A stretch of 64,000 nucleotides of DNA, taken from assembly GCF_000264995.1 (NCBI RefSeq), contig NW_006767436.1:1452800-1516799 (forward strand). The letters are read 5' to 3'. Positions 1 through 10,995 of this stretch are shown here, piece after piece. The position numbers and the translations under genes were made by a program. Source of the stretch: Punctularia strigosozonata HHB-11173 SS5. Lineage: Eukaryota; Basidiomycota; Agaricomycetes; Corticiales; Punctulariaceae. The notes beneath the pieces were generated by a model. That model had not been told where the DNA came from. It worked only from the letters and a program-made list of their open reading frames with translations, and searched no databases. The number at the start of each line of letters is the position of its first letter. The first letter of the stretch is position 1.

Positions 1-2471
1 GCCACCCGCTGTGAAAGCAAGATAAAGGTAGAACTGGCGCAAGCCTCGGGCGCCCTGACTAGTGTCAGCATGCGTGACATTGCCATCGCGTCTAACCAGA
101 ACCCGGACAGGCTCCCGTAATTGGATGGTTTGGGCAAGGTTGAGAACGTCCTGCGGCACCGTATTCGAGAAAAGAGCGCTTTGTCTCTCGATCTGCGAGC
201 TGGCCCCTGTGGCGGAGTCGTCTGCTGGAGATCCAAACCCGGAAAGCCTGCGGACCTGGGCCTGAAGAGGTGTGTTCAGGTTTGCGCTAACCGAATCGGA
301 CGACGACGACGATTGAGTGTATGGGCTCTGAGACACGGGGGATGACGAGTTCCCTGGACCACCAATGCTGGTGAGTGATCTTGAACGCGGGGGTGGGAAT
401 CCCTTGACAATATTAAGGACGAAGTCGTGAAGATTGCGGGCGATGAGCTGATCTACTTCATCAAGCACGAGGAACCGCACTTGCGATCCATTGAGTCCTC
501 CAGGGGCAGTGAACAGCGCGTGTAACTTCTGTGGAGTCCCACAAATAATGTGGGGCGAATTTTGCTGAAGTAGGCGTAATTCGGGCCCCAGGTCGTTACT
601 AGCGGATGCCACACCCACACCGAGCGCTGACCGGACACCGATTGGGCCACCCAGGTCCCTAATCATCCTTTGAGCTTGAGTCGCTTGGTCCACTGTGGTA
701 GATATCATGACAACCGTGGGGCCAACGTTCGCATTGCGATTGTTGATATGAGTCAGAACGATCTGAATTGCGGGGATCACGTATGCGGCAATTCTTTCCT
801 GAGTAGGAGGCGCCTGAGCGATGATATCAGCGCCCTTCAAAAGGAAGGGAAGCGCGCGTTGTTGTATCTTGTTCGGAGGCCCCACGCTGCGTGAACGCGG
901 CAGTTAGCGACCGATTTGCGCCGGCATAGAATATCATACCCGAATTTGCTAAGCGAACGAAGGAGGTCTGGTACGAGGTTCAGTTGATCCCATTTCGTCA
1001 ACGTTGCCGCGCTTTCACGAGCGGAACCACTGGCCCAGTTCTCCGACTGTCAAATTTGGTCAGGAAGCAGCGATCTAGTCACTTGTGTTGCACTCACGCC
1101 GGCAGATTCGCGGCGCATTATGCCCATCACGGACCGCCGTTGTTTATCCCGCATCAGGTCTTGACGAGGCGACGGCCCCCCCATGTCTCCGGCGCGCGGA
1201 GGGAAGTCGAGACTACCAGCAGACCAGTTGCGGATACCTGCATTGTTCATGCGGCTGGAACGGAGATCCGGACGGCTGGGAAGCCCGTGGCCAAGCAGAG
1301 AAGGGTTGGATAAGGGTGGAGATATGGCCTGATTCGGCGCGAGATCCATAGGACCGACGCCCGAGTTCGGACCATTGACATGCAGCTGATGTTGTGTCTG
1401 CAACGCCAGGAGCTGCCCGACGGAGGAAGTCAGGGTATTCAAGCGCTGCGCAATGTGCCCGACGTCATCGACCGGCAGCACTTGATTTGGAGCGATCGTG
1501 GCGCTCATGGAACCGCGCGCAGTTGATGGTATGGACGAAGTAGCAAATGGATCCTGGAACTCCGGGGGTCCATGCGAGCTACCGCGCTGGAGAAGTAGAT
1601 CCATCTTGTCATTGAGCAGTGCAAGGTCCCGTCTGATCTCGCGCGTCGCCGACTCGGAACGAGCAAGACGATGAATTATGTCCTGAATGAACGGCGAGAA
1701 CCTCAATTGTCTCTCTAATCCCAGTGAGTGGTCGTTGACGGCAGCAAACTGGCTGCCCGAGTCGAGGGAAGAAGCAGGGGAGGTCGACATAAATGGAATG
1801 GGATTGGTGAATGATGAAGATCTGGAGCTTGACACCGGACCGAGAGGAGGCGTGTCCATGAGACGTTCCTGGCTCTGACCATATACACTGTTCGTGTAAG
1901 GCCCGGAAAGATTGCGTGAACCGGCCCTGCGAATCTGCGAGCCATTGGATATTCTCATGCCGGCCACATTCGGACCAGGTGTCTCCGGTCCATCGTCCGG
2001 GAACGAATCTACGCTGTCGGACAGGCTGGGCTCCTTCTCGCCAGGTGCCTCCGGGGACGAGCGGTGTTTCTCTACCTCGACTGGTGGCAAGCCAGATGGA
2101 GAGTGAATGTCGCGGGACACAGCAGGCACCTCAATGGCGCCAGCGATGCTTGGCGAGCTGTGACGATTTGGCTGGTGCTGAAGTATGTTCTGGCCCACGC
2201 TTGACCGGAGTGAAGGATTGGAAGGATAGGCACCGGGAGAGTGGGATTCCTCAGACGGAGGACTCGGCGAGGACTTAATGGACCTGTACTCGGATGGTGA
2301 GGTGGACAACGTGGAGCCAGACAGCGAGAGCGAGCTCCTGTCCTGATCTCGGTATCGTGGAGGGGGTTGCATATTCCGATAGGGCAGACCGATGCCGCCG
2401 TCCTCAAGGCCGATCCCACCCGCGGGACGAAAGGGCACGGACGTTGGATCCAGTGTAGCGCTCCTCGACAT
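1..2471 (-). CDS. eIF4A-like DEAD-box protein with degenerate catalytic motifs (3' end outside window)
   Basis: The exons I read are 2471-1098, 1046-940 and 886-1, with introns of 51 and 53 nt. The first 458 codons form a Ser/Pro-rich, probably disordered extension ending in a helical stretch. A helicase core follows: Q-motif-like WDQLNLVPDLLRSLSKFG, then GPPNKIQQRALPFLLKGAD, GTPQKL (motif Ib), VLDEVDQL (motif II) and a PVRVLVRRDG segment that matches eIF4A after motif III. The Walker A site, which should read AQ-GTGKT, is AQAPPTQER, motif II is DEVD and motif III is SNT rather than SAT. A roughly 75-residue Ser-rich insert separates motif II from motif III. Family knowledge says such residues are needed for ATP binding, so I infer a non-ATPase scaffold or regulator. 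The ATG at 2471 is the first in frame. The gene runs off the left edge. Confidence 0.85.
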
Positions 2472-4030
2472 GGTGATTTGTACACCAGAGCCTGACAATA
2501 GTGTCTCAACGGCGGGTGTCCGAGGCAATTATCGAGACTGCATTGTGACGCGTCAATCGGATGGCCAGAACGCTGTGCGCGTTAGGTGACAGAACACACC
2601 TCGACCGTTAAAGGGGAGTCGTCCAAGTTGCCATCCGTGAAGACTGACGAGCTGGTAAACCTCCGAGACGGCTGGCTGTATCGACGCCGTCGTCGTAGCC
2701 AATGGAGACCTGTGCTGTTTGATGTGCTTTTATCAGGCAACGTGCCGCCGTCGGAGTCCCAAGGGGAACCATCACGTCCACTCTCTCAGCGTGTGACATA
2801 GTAACGATGTTCAGTAACTGCGCTGCGCCTCCATATTATAGTCCACAAGACTACGCTACACGCGGAAAGGAGTGTGTAATTCCTCCGGCCATATTTCCTG
2901 CTTGAGCAGCACGTATTCTCATAGCACGCCGAGCCGTGTACTAGCTGAGTATTCCATCCAAATCACCACCTCCAGGCATCGGAGCCAAGCTTCAGTCCGA
3001 ATGCCTCGGGATTGCCTCCCGTTCCGCCAGCGTGGACATCACAGGAACGTGTTGGTCTTGTTTCAAAGGAACGATTTTCCATGGAGCCGGTAACGGTCGT
3101 TTCTGTGCCGATCCATCGGCCGGTCGAGGGGGTGCCCCCGTAGCAACCACCCGGCATTGTAGAATATCTAACGTCGGTTCCCGTGATATGTTGCTGGTGC
3201 TATGACAGGAAGCGATCATGAGCTGCAGCGTTGAGGAACAGGGTCAAGTTCTCTACCTTTGATTCTTTTCGACGTCAAGACGGTCGCCTAACTTTTTCAA
3301 GATATGTTGCTTTATGGCGAAACTCCGGTGTGTGAGCGTGGGCTGAGGTGGACCACCTGCCTGTGAGCGCAATCTGCATTTGCACGCAACACCGGACATA
3401 CCGTTATAAGGACGTGAGGAATAATCAGCGTTTTCTGGCGTTCCTCGGGCTTGGACCGAGTATGTGCCTTGGACTTGACCTCCTCACGTCTGATGGACTC
3501 CTTGGCTACTTGTTCTTTCCGGTCGAGTCCATGTTTCGAGCCTTCTCTATGGATGCACGCCTTTCGCTTACGATGGTCAAAGACATCAGCACGGACGGAG
3601 TTCCGGTGTTTGAAATCGTCTCGGACGCTCTGCCAATCAACTATCAGCATACGTTCGCGGAAAACGTGTAATACTGACTTGACGTGCCGTCAGCGAATGC
3701 GGCTGTGTGTTTAGTTTCGAGGCAGTCCCATGGGAGAATATCGATGAGGACGAAGAATATGTTCGGAAGACGACCATAGTCGCGTGTTGAAGTCGAGCTC
3801 GATCAGGAGAGGAAGCTTGTTCGGACAAGTGGAGGAGCAAGACCATCCTTTATATCCAAACGTTGGACAAAGCAACATTGTTCGCAAACGGTTTGCATGT
3901 GGCCTCGGATGATCGCTGGTGGACAAATGTACGCTTGTGTGATGTTGGTGGCCTTGAGGCTCGAAGCTCGAATCTCAAACCTCAGGATCGAGCGGGACAC
4001 CGCCACAGACCGCCACGGTGCCACTCCTTC
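2472..4030. other. Unassigned stretch, possible small multi-exon gene
   Basis: No family is recognised here. On the + strand an open stretch at about 3390-3668 (ending PINYQHTFAENV) can be joined through a GTAATA...TTTAG intron at 3669-3715 to an acidic segment (FEAVPWENIDEDEEYV) at 3716-3773, which looks coding. The opposite strand of the same piece is also open for 112 codons and very basic, so the strand is not settled. The rest (2472-3250 and 3800-4030) has many stops in all frames and would hold the helicase promoter on one side and the FMC1 promoter on the other. Confidence 0.3.
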
Positions 4031-4459
4031 ATGTCGACGACCTCTGCTTACCGTTCCCTGACGAGGGAGCTCAGGAAGGCCGTGAGCCCTGCTGCTGTCT
4101 GTTTCTAGCACCAGTGTATAGACGAATCTTCTAGTCGATTGCTCCATCAGGGAAAAGGAACCCGGTCATCGCCTCGCATTTTCGCGCGCTTTTCGAACAA
4201 AAACCAGCGAACGACAATGCCTTCCGCCAAGATATTGAGAACGCTGTGACGTTTGTGCGCTCACAACGTATATACAAGGCACCTACCATACCAGATTGGC
4301 CATGGATGCGAACACTAACTAACATGTTTTTTCTAGGAACTTCTGGATCGGTACAATCCCCTTGTTGATCTTACAGCGGAAGAGAGAATAGAGGCCACGG
4401 CGCGCCGCGTTGGGCTGAATATGCCCGTCGCTCCTCCCAAAGGAACGGAAGAACGATAG
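4031..4459 (+). CDS. FMC1: FMC1-like mitochondrial complex assembly factor (LYR-type)
   Basis: The exons are 4031-4081, 4135-4278 and 4337-4459, giving 105 aa. The N-terminus MSTTSAYRSLTRELRKA carries the short YR/L-type start of LYR proteins. The C-terminus ELLDRYNPLVDLTAEERI...RRVGLNMPV matches the conserved tail of yeast Fmc1 and human FMC1/C7orf55, including DRYNP and the VGL ending. In yeast Fmc1 helps assembly of the F1 part of ATP synthase in the matrix at high temperature. Intron 1 is GT-AG (53 nt). Intron 2 only keeps the frame and the conserved RIYK/ELLDRYNP junction if it uses a GC donor at 4279. The stop lies 17 bp from the stop of the converging sirtuin gene. Confidence 0.85.
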
Positions 4460-4476
4460 ACTCCACGGACATCGCG

Positions 4477-5730
4477 CTACTCAGTTTGCCCTAAAACGCG
4501 TGGAAGGGTATCCTCGCATGGACCGAGGAAGAGGAAATCTGATTCTTCGTCGCCCTCACTTCTGTCGATATTGAATACTGCGACCTTTCCTCCATTACTC
4601 TTGACCGTATCAGCGTATCCTGCGGCGGGATACACCTGTTCGCGTTCATACGCACTCAGCCTATTGCAGACATGGCTGTCTGACAGACGCTCTTACCGTC
4701 GAGCTGGTACCGACCACCAAACACATGTCGGCCGTGTCCAATATATTGTCAATTGTAGTGAGATGTTGAGGTCTTTCACCGAACCACACAACGCCAGGCC
4801 GGGCTAGCTCTCCGCAACCTCTGCAGCGGGGAAGTAAGATACTGCTTGTCGCAGGTATGGTCAGCTCAAGGAAACGGAGTCTGAACATAATGCAACCTTG
4901 GAATATTCGGTCCAGCTTCAATTTCCTCCATGACGTTCTCCGTCCCTGCCAGCGCATCGCATATCGGGCTTGAAAAGTCAAGTTCAACATGACCACAGCC
5001 GCCCCTTCGTCCTCTCGCGCATTTCACATCAAACAGCCTCCCGTGCATCTCGATCAATACTGGGTCGTCCACGCCATCCAGGACAGTCATGCCGCTTTCA
5101 ATACGTAAAACTCCTTCACTAGCAATGGCCAGTTCCTTTTGCAGCTCATCCAGAGCGCGCTGGCTTAGACCATCGACATTCTGCGTGATAAGTGTAAAAG
5201 TGGAGTGAGGAGCTATGGCGTTGCGGATACTCGGGACCGAAAGTCGTGCGATTGCATGATGTGCTGCATTCGGAGAACACCGCAGCGCTCTATTCAGAAG
5301 CATCAGCTCAGTCAAGACGCTGGCAAGCATGGTCACAACTTTTCCCTGCGCATGTGATAAAATTGCCAAACAGTAGACGGATCTGTTTGTCAATAAGCCA
5401 TCAATCATAGTGGCCGGCCTGCTTGACTTGCCTCGTGCGAAGGCTTCGGGGGTGGCAAGTTCCATCGCATTGTATTTGCGCCACATTCCGCCCGCTCCTC
5501 TGAAGGTAGGAATACCTGCAGCCGGAGCAGTCAGGAAATCATCGGGTAGGGCCGCGCTCTATGGTGCATAGGAGAGCGCGAAGACACGCTCACGGGAGTG
5601 TAATGAGGTCTGAGGACTCACCAGATGCAGCAGACAACCCTGCCCCCGCTACCGCAACTATATGTTTGGACGAAGCCAATGCTTGGTGAAACGCTTGCAT
5701 ATCTGCGGAAGGAAGTGCATCGCCAGACAT
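4477..5730 (-). CDS. SIRT5: SIRT5-type NAD-dependent protein deacylase
   Basis: Six exons (5730-5622, 5515-5432, 5382-5340, 5289-4897, 4841-4697, 4635-4477) give a 310-aa class III sirtuin. Visible motifs are [15 protein letters not shown] (NAD loop), [18 protein letters not shown] (catalytic His), two Cys pairs for structural zinc ([10 protein letters not shown] and RCRGC), RPGVVWFGE and VVGTSSTV. The helix YHMRREK keeps the Tyr and Arg that in SIRT5 read negatively charged acyl-lysines, so I infer desuccinylase/demalonylase activity. No clear mitochondrial presequence is seen on the short N-terminus. Intron 2 has a consensus GC donor (AG/GCAAGT at 5431-5430). The 43-nt third exon encodes the acyl-specificity helix. 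Confidence 0.9.
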
Positions 5731-5941
5731 CGGGATGGTCGCTCAGGTCGATTGGGTGCACTGCTAGGCGTGTGAATCTATTGACTCGTGATAGGGGTAC
5801 AGCCTAGAGCTTGTGACAAAGTAGAACATATACGGCGAAAATTCGCTGATGAGCTGTAATGCCAGGCTAGGTTGAATAATCCAGCATGCTGCTCTCAGTC
5901 AGAATCGTTACTAACGATACATAAAATCGTAGGCGTACAAG

Positions 5942-6538
5942 TTATGTCTTCTGAGTCCCTGTCGACTGTTTGATATGCGAGGTATCTGCTGACTGACGTT
6001 GGTCGAGTGCCTGCAGGACTTGTTCCTTCTTGTCCTTCAGAACCTCGTAGCCTGGGTTCACAGATCCCTCGCTGACTCCAAACAACGCTGCAGTGACTCT
6101 AAACTCTCTCGCACTTCCAGCGTGCTCGCTCCATCCCCTTCTAAGTTGGAAAAGTTTGTCCCGCAGACTAGACCCCCGATCCTTGCCCTGTTCCGTAGCG
6201 GAGACGTCTTTCGGGAGAAGTCGTCGGCGGTCTACTTCAGCCCAGAGTTCACGGAGTGACATGTCGCGTCCAAGATTGCGGTATACTCCCTGGCGATCCG
6301 CGGTGAAGGTGGCGTCAATGGCGCTATCGAGCCCTTCGGGTGTTATGAAGGTGTCGGCCTTGTGGTAGAGCGTGACGAGAGCCCTCATCTTGTGGGGGGG
6401 CAAAGGGGATAACCGTTCTGCAGCCTTGAATTTTGTTGAGGCGTGCCTCTTCAAGGGCATGCAAGTATCATGTGCATGAGCGCGACGAGCGCATCGGGGA
6501 GCAGAGGACGCAGCCTTCGATAGAGCGTTGTACGACAT
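5942..6538 (-). CDS. Orphan protein, probably mitochondrial
   Basis: This is a single-exon ORF of 198 codons beginning at an ATG. The N-terminus is rich in Arg, Ser and Ala with no acidic residue for the first 20 positions, which looks like a mitochondrial presequence. The centre (PPHKMRALVTLYHKADTFIT, followed by an IDATFT segment) looks helical and conserved, and the C-terminal 40 residues are polar and probably disordered. I do not recognise a Pfam-type domain. Third-position codon bias fits a real gene. It lies between SIRT5 and the acyl-CoA dehydrogenase, all on the minus strand, with 211 bp and 166 bp gaps. Confidence 0.6.
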   Translation of the reverse strand: MSYNALSKAASSAPRCARRAHAHDTCMPLKRHASTKFKAAERLSPLPPHKMRALVTLYHKADTFITPEGLDSAIDATFTADRQGVYRNLGRDMSLRELWAEVDRRRLLPKDVSATEQGKDRGSSLRDKLFQLRRGWSEHAGSAREFRVTAALFGVSEGSVNPGYEVLKDKKEQVLQALDQRQSADTSHIKQSTGTQKT

Positions 6539-6704
6539 GGTCCGGACACGAAGGCAAGGTGGCTGTGTTCGGACTCACGGGCTCAAACTCGTGTAAATTT
6601 CCGAATTCCGAACAGTAGTCCACGGTGACTTGTCCACAATGCACGCTATCAATCATCGGCACAGGAACCCAACATATCATACAAGAGCGAGAAGAGCAAA
6701 GAAA

Positions 6705-8756
6705 CTAAAGATGTGCTTTGACATTGAGCTTGTCCAGGAGGACATTCTCTTTCTTCTTGAGCTCAGCGGTTTGCTCATGCAGTTTCTTCGCCCGCTTAAG
6801 CTCTCGTTGACCAATTTGTTGGACGTGAACCTAAGAACCTTGTGAGTAAGATAAGGGGAGTGCAGCAGCAAGTTTGTGACCTCGTCCGGACCCTGTAGCA
6901 AGCAATGATTAGATGTTTGAACCGCAGGATTAGGTGTTACGGGACGTACGTCGGCCAATCGCAAAGTCCTCAACCCTGCATACATATTTGCCAAGTCTTG
7001 ATCTTGACTCACACCCTCCGCACCAAAAGCCTGAATTGCACGATCTACCACAGTGCAAGCCATGGTAGGAACAATGAACTGGAGGAAGCATAAGACTGGA
7101 CGGTCAACCCCGATGGCTGATTCCTAACCTTGGCAATCCCGATTTCTTTTAACGCTCCTTTAGCTTGGTATTTGTCGATCTGTGCATAGAGAGTTTGATC
7201 TGTCATGTCAAATCGATTTCATGATAGCGTACCTGCAAGGCTGCACTGAGCACCAGCAACCTTGCGCTCTCGATTTCTGCCCGCGATCGAGCGATGTCCG
7301 CGATGACAGTACCATGTTGATAAAGATACTTCCCAAATGTTTTCCTCGATGGATCTGTCACACGCTGTATCATGGTGTCAAGCGCAAAGGACGCGGCCCC
7401 AATTGAGCGCATGCAATGATGGATGCGCCCAGGACTGTTCATGATGCACGGACGCATCAGTATATGAACTTTGCCTCGGATTGTGTCCTCCTACCCGAGT
7501 CGACCTTGGATGATCTATAATGATGCTTTAAGACCGTCCTACACAATGTGATATTTCTGAGACCGACCTCAAAGCCTCTGCCCCATCCGAGAACTAGGTT
7601 GCTAGCAGGAACCCGGACGTTATCGTAGACGACCTCGCAATGACCTTCAGGAGCATCATCGTAACCGAAAACCTATCGATGCATACGAAACATGAGCGAA
7701 CGTGTTGGAAAGGGTCCCAGGTAGGCGCACATGCATGGCCCTGATCACTTTGACGCCAGGGTGATCGGCAGGCACAATGACGACGGATTGCTGATTATGA
7801 GGCGACTTGTTCTCTGGGTCAGACTTCCCTGAGGTTTTGTCTTTCAAAACTAAAATTCTGAAGCAATCGAGTGATACATACCCATCACCAAGTGTACTTT
7901 GCATCTTGGGTCGCCTGCACCGCTTATGTACCACTTGTGGCCATTGATTACAATCTCGTCACCCTCCTGACGGATGGAAGTGCGAATGTTGGTTGCATCG
8001 GAGGACGCAACTGGATGAAACGCCAGCGTAAAAGGTCAATGCACGTTCGGAAAGAAAACGAAAACCAACCAAAGCGCTCCGTCATAGCAAATGCAGAACG
8101 GATTTCGCCTTTAAGTAGAGGCTCGAGCCACTCTTTCTGCTGAGCGGGTGATCCGTAACGGGCAAGGACCTCTGAGGAGCGCATCTGCTCAATCCTAATT
8201 CGACGTGAATGATCGACGTACCCATATTGCCTGTGTCGGGAGCAGAGCAGTTGAAGACTTCGGACGCCATGTGGCCGCCCCGACCCATGATTTCTGCCAT
8301 AACCGCATACTTCATGTTGTCAGCACTCAACTGGGGGAAGTAAAGGTGCCTTTACTTCGAGGTTTGTGAGCGGAACGCCGTGTTTGGGATAGTGTGTCTT
8401 GCTCAGAAAGAGATTCCAAAGGCCCTGAGCTCGGGCCTTGGCCTTGAGGTCTGCGATGATCGGTACGACCGTACTCCAACGTGTAGCCGGGTCAGTGGGT
8501 ATTTGCGCATGCGCAATCTTGGTTGCAGGATATACTTCATCCTGTAGAATGGTCATTTACAACGCTACGCCTTATACGAGCAGCTTACCAGGCAAAACCG
8601 AACCAGCTTGGCCAGAGTTTCCTTGGCGTACGGCGAGAACTTGTCTTCAATCTGCAAAGCACACGAATTCTAGAAACGCGACCACACGGGAGGTATGAGA
8701 CGTACCATTGCCCATGATGAAGGCGAGGTTAGTTCGACGACTGGATGTGAAGACAT
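6705..8756 (-). CDS. Acyl-CoA dehydrogenase (ACAD10/11-like)
   Basis: About ten exons encode a flavin acyl-CoA dehydrogenase. Signs in order: [17 protein letters not shown] then [58 protein letters not shown] (FAD/substrate loop), [67 protein letters not shown]-type coiled helices, and the C-terminal [14 protein letters not shown]...LRLADGPDEVH. This order matches the ACAD10/11 family, which acts on long or branched acyl-CoAs in mitochondria or peroxisomes. The last exon ends KVKAHL-like (NVKAHL), with no SKL tripeptide, so localisation is open. The start at 8756 is chosen because it keeps the frame through the first intron after ATG/GTACGT. Confidence 0.9.
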
Positions 8757-9383
8757 GTTCCAGTGAGCAATGTAGGATCAAGGAACAGACGACAGCAACA
8801 AATGTGGGGTTGACCCCCGCAGCGACCGGCACGCATGAAGCCGGTGGCCATATCACGCCGGATCGTAAGTCAACGTGATGAGGCTGTACATACTTAACTT
8901 GAGTACATGCTGTACGGGCGCCTAAATTTTGGGAGTCATAATCTCGCGCGCTATCCGATTGCGGCTTGCCCTTAACCACCACCATCAATTTCACCTCCAG
9001 TTTTTTCGCCCTCGAATCCACCTGTAAGTGCAACAATAGCTTGTAGAACGTGTTTATCTGTTGTTGCCTGGGATGATATGCCCGGAAACCGTTGGAGTTC
9101 CTTGACTGCTTAGGCCCCGCGACTATGGACGAGTCATTAGTTGGGAAGGACTCATCGTCTCTTTCGGAGACGTTCGTAACTGCGGCACATCTTTGGTGCA
9201 GCGATCGCCCCTTGGTCGCGATCGTGATATACACCAAGCAACGATCTTCGCAGTCACCCAGGACGGGCAGTAGGCTGACGACAATCCATAGCGATTATCA
9301 GCAGGCTCCTTCAGCCAATTCGCCTTCGAGCGCCCTCGGTACTAAATCCGATTATCCATCATCAACATCGTATCACAGCTACG

Positions 9384-9614
9384 ATGTCGTGCTAAACGCA
9401 GCACCAGCGACCACGTCGTCTCATAACCCGAGACCACCCGAAAGCTACCCGCTTTCTTATACACCCTCTTACCATGGACCGATAAATATCCACTACCGTC
9501 CTCGGACGCCCTTGACCTCGGTTCTCACCGACATATCGGACCTCGCTAAACACCATGGAACACCTTGCATTCTGCCGTCGCTACCTTGCTCTACTTACCC
9601 TCTCGCGCACTTGA
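9384..9614 (+). promoter_or_regulatory. uORF-bearing leader of the GCN4-like bZIP gene
   Basis: Between the acyl-CoA dehydrogenase start (8756) and the bZIP ATG (9697) lies a CT-rich stretch. It carries two three-codon ORFs, 9384-9395 (MSC) and 9474-9485 (MDR), and a 19-codon ORF at 9555-9614 that ends 82 nt before the main ATG. Further upstream are 10- and 11-codon ORFs at 9073-9105 and 9078-9113. GCN4 and CPC1 messages are known to carry several short uORFs that delay reinitiation until amino acids run low. That these ORFs lie inside the mRNA is inferred, because the transcription start cannot be seen. Confidence 0.55.
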
Positions 9615-9696
9615 ACGCCCGGATCGTGCTATAAACCGTCAATCCGTCAAAATCACCAACCTATTACCCTCCGATCTTTCCTTGAATTATTTGAAT

Positions 9697-10690
9697 ATGT
9701 TAACTCAGAAACCTGGCTTCACCGAGCCCCCGGTTGAGCCATGTCATGGCGACGCTGCGGCGGCGCAGGCGGTCATTGAGGCACTACGAGGTGAGCGGCA
9801 GATTCTGACAATGCTTCTCTCTGACTGACCATGCCTTTCTCATAGGTTCTCCGGAGTTCGGTCACCTCGACCAGTTCTTCACCTCCCCCCTCGATGCATC
9901 CCCGTTCATGGATGACGACATATTGAATACTCCAGCAATGGATTCCAATCTTGCCGTTAGTCCCGATATTCTCACCAGTCCGATCTTCGACTTCCCCGGT
10001 CAAGCCTCATTCGACGACCTACCCCTCTTTGGTGATGCAACGTTGCCACTGTTCGCCGAGGCTACCAGCACCGCGCCAAAGATTCCTAGAGGCATGTCCG
10101 AGATGTGCGGCCTGCCGATGATGCCTTCGCCACCCACCCCAGCGTTAGACCCGTCCTCGTTGACCGCTTCCCCGGCCCTAGGAAGCGGCGTAACCTTGCC
10201 GTCAGCCGTGTCCGAAGTTCTACCCTCGACCCCTGCGACGTCTATTCGTGCGCCGACACGTCGCAAAGCAGTGCTCACGGGTACTCGGAAAGGCGTTACC
10301 CCGGGGGCACTGATTCCCGAGGATGCTCCGATACAGACTCGAAACTACACGACGCCATCGACAACTTCGCGCAAGGAAATACCAGCTGTCATTATCAAGA
10401 AGCGGACTCGAGCCCAGGCCTTCGACGATGATCCCCTCCTCCTAAGGGATCGCAAGCCTGATCTTACTGCACCTCCTAACGAGAGCGAGCAAGACGCCAT
10501 CGAAGCAAAGCGCCGCCAGAACACCTTGGCCGCTCGGCGTTCTCGAAAACGCAAGTTGGAATACCAGAACGCTCTTGAATTAAGCGTTGAGCACTGGAAG
10601 GCAAGGGCTTTGTTGCTCGAAGGACTTTTGCAGGAGAAGGGGGTGGATGTACCCTCTGCTTCACCGCCGCCGCAACTGCCGGCTTTGTAG
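9697..10690 (+). CDS. GCN4: GCN4/CpcA-like bZIP transcription activator
   Basis: Two exons (9697-9790, 9846-10690) encode about 312 aa. The C-terminus holds a basic region KRRQNTLAARRSRKRKLEYQ followed by a short leucine zipper (LELSVEHWKARALLLEGLL), the pattern of Gcn4/CpcA including N-x7-R. The N-terminal half is acidic and Pro/Ser-rich with hydrophobic patches (FFTSP, PIFDFPG, FDDLPLFGD), like acidic activation domains. Gcn4 relatives switch on amino acid biosynthesis genes. The start is set by the splice frame and by the uORF-rich leader before it. An earlier in-frame codon at 9565 is not ATG. Confidence 0.88.
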
Positions 10691-10995
10691 AGGGCGGTTA
10701 TCTTTATCCCTGAACTATTGACTCCCATAAAAATCAGCGTTTCACTCACGTCTGTTCTACCTTTCCCCCCTTCCCCAGAGTATCGTTCACGTTATCCGCT
10801 AGTTTCGTACCCTCAGTTCCAAATCCCCAGACTTCGTCTTCCGCTTGTACTGAACGCTAATGCACCTGTGTATGTGACTTACGTCTCACCCGTATTTCCT
10901 CGTCAATGACGCGCGCGAGAGTTCAACACGATGATGTACATATTCATATTCATGACTTGACTCGCGACTACCGTTTCCCACTTTGATCTGTGGCC
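10691..10995. other. Gap between bZIP stop and PYM1 start
   Basis: These 305 bp hold no convincing gene. The stretch after the bZIP stop is CT-rich and would supply the bZIP terminator and the PYM1 promoter. Small ORFs on both strands have no family likeness. Confidence 0.5.

Noticed and set aside
1050-1097. The end of the long first ORF (SATQVTRSLL...) as a true C-terminus.
   Set aside because: A 51-nt intron with a GTGAGT donor at 1097 joins the ORF in phase to the helicase Q-motif region, so the gene goes on.
9125-9634. A 170-codon open frame before the bZIP gene.
   Set aside because: It is CT-rich, has no family likeness and no splice link to the bZIP exons. It is better explained as leader sequence containing uORFs.
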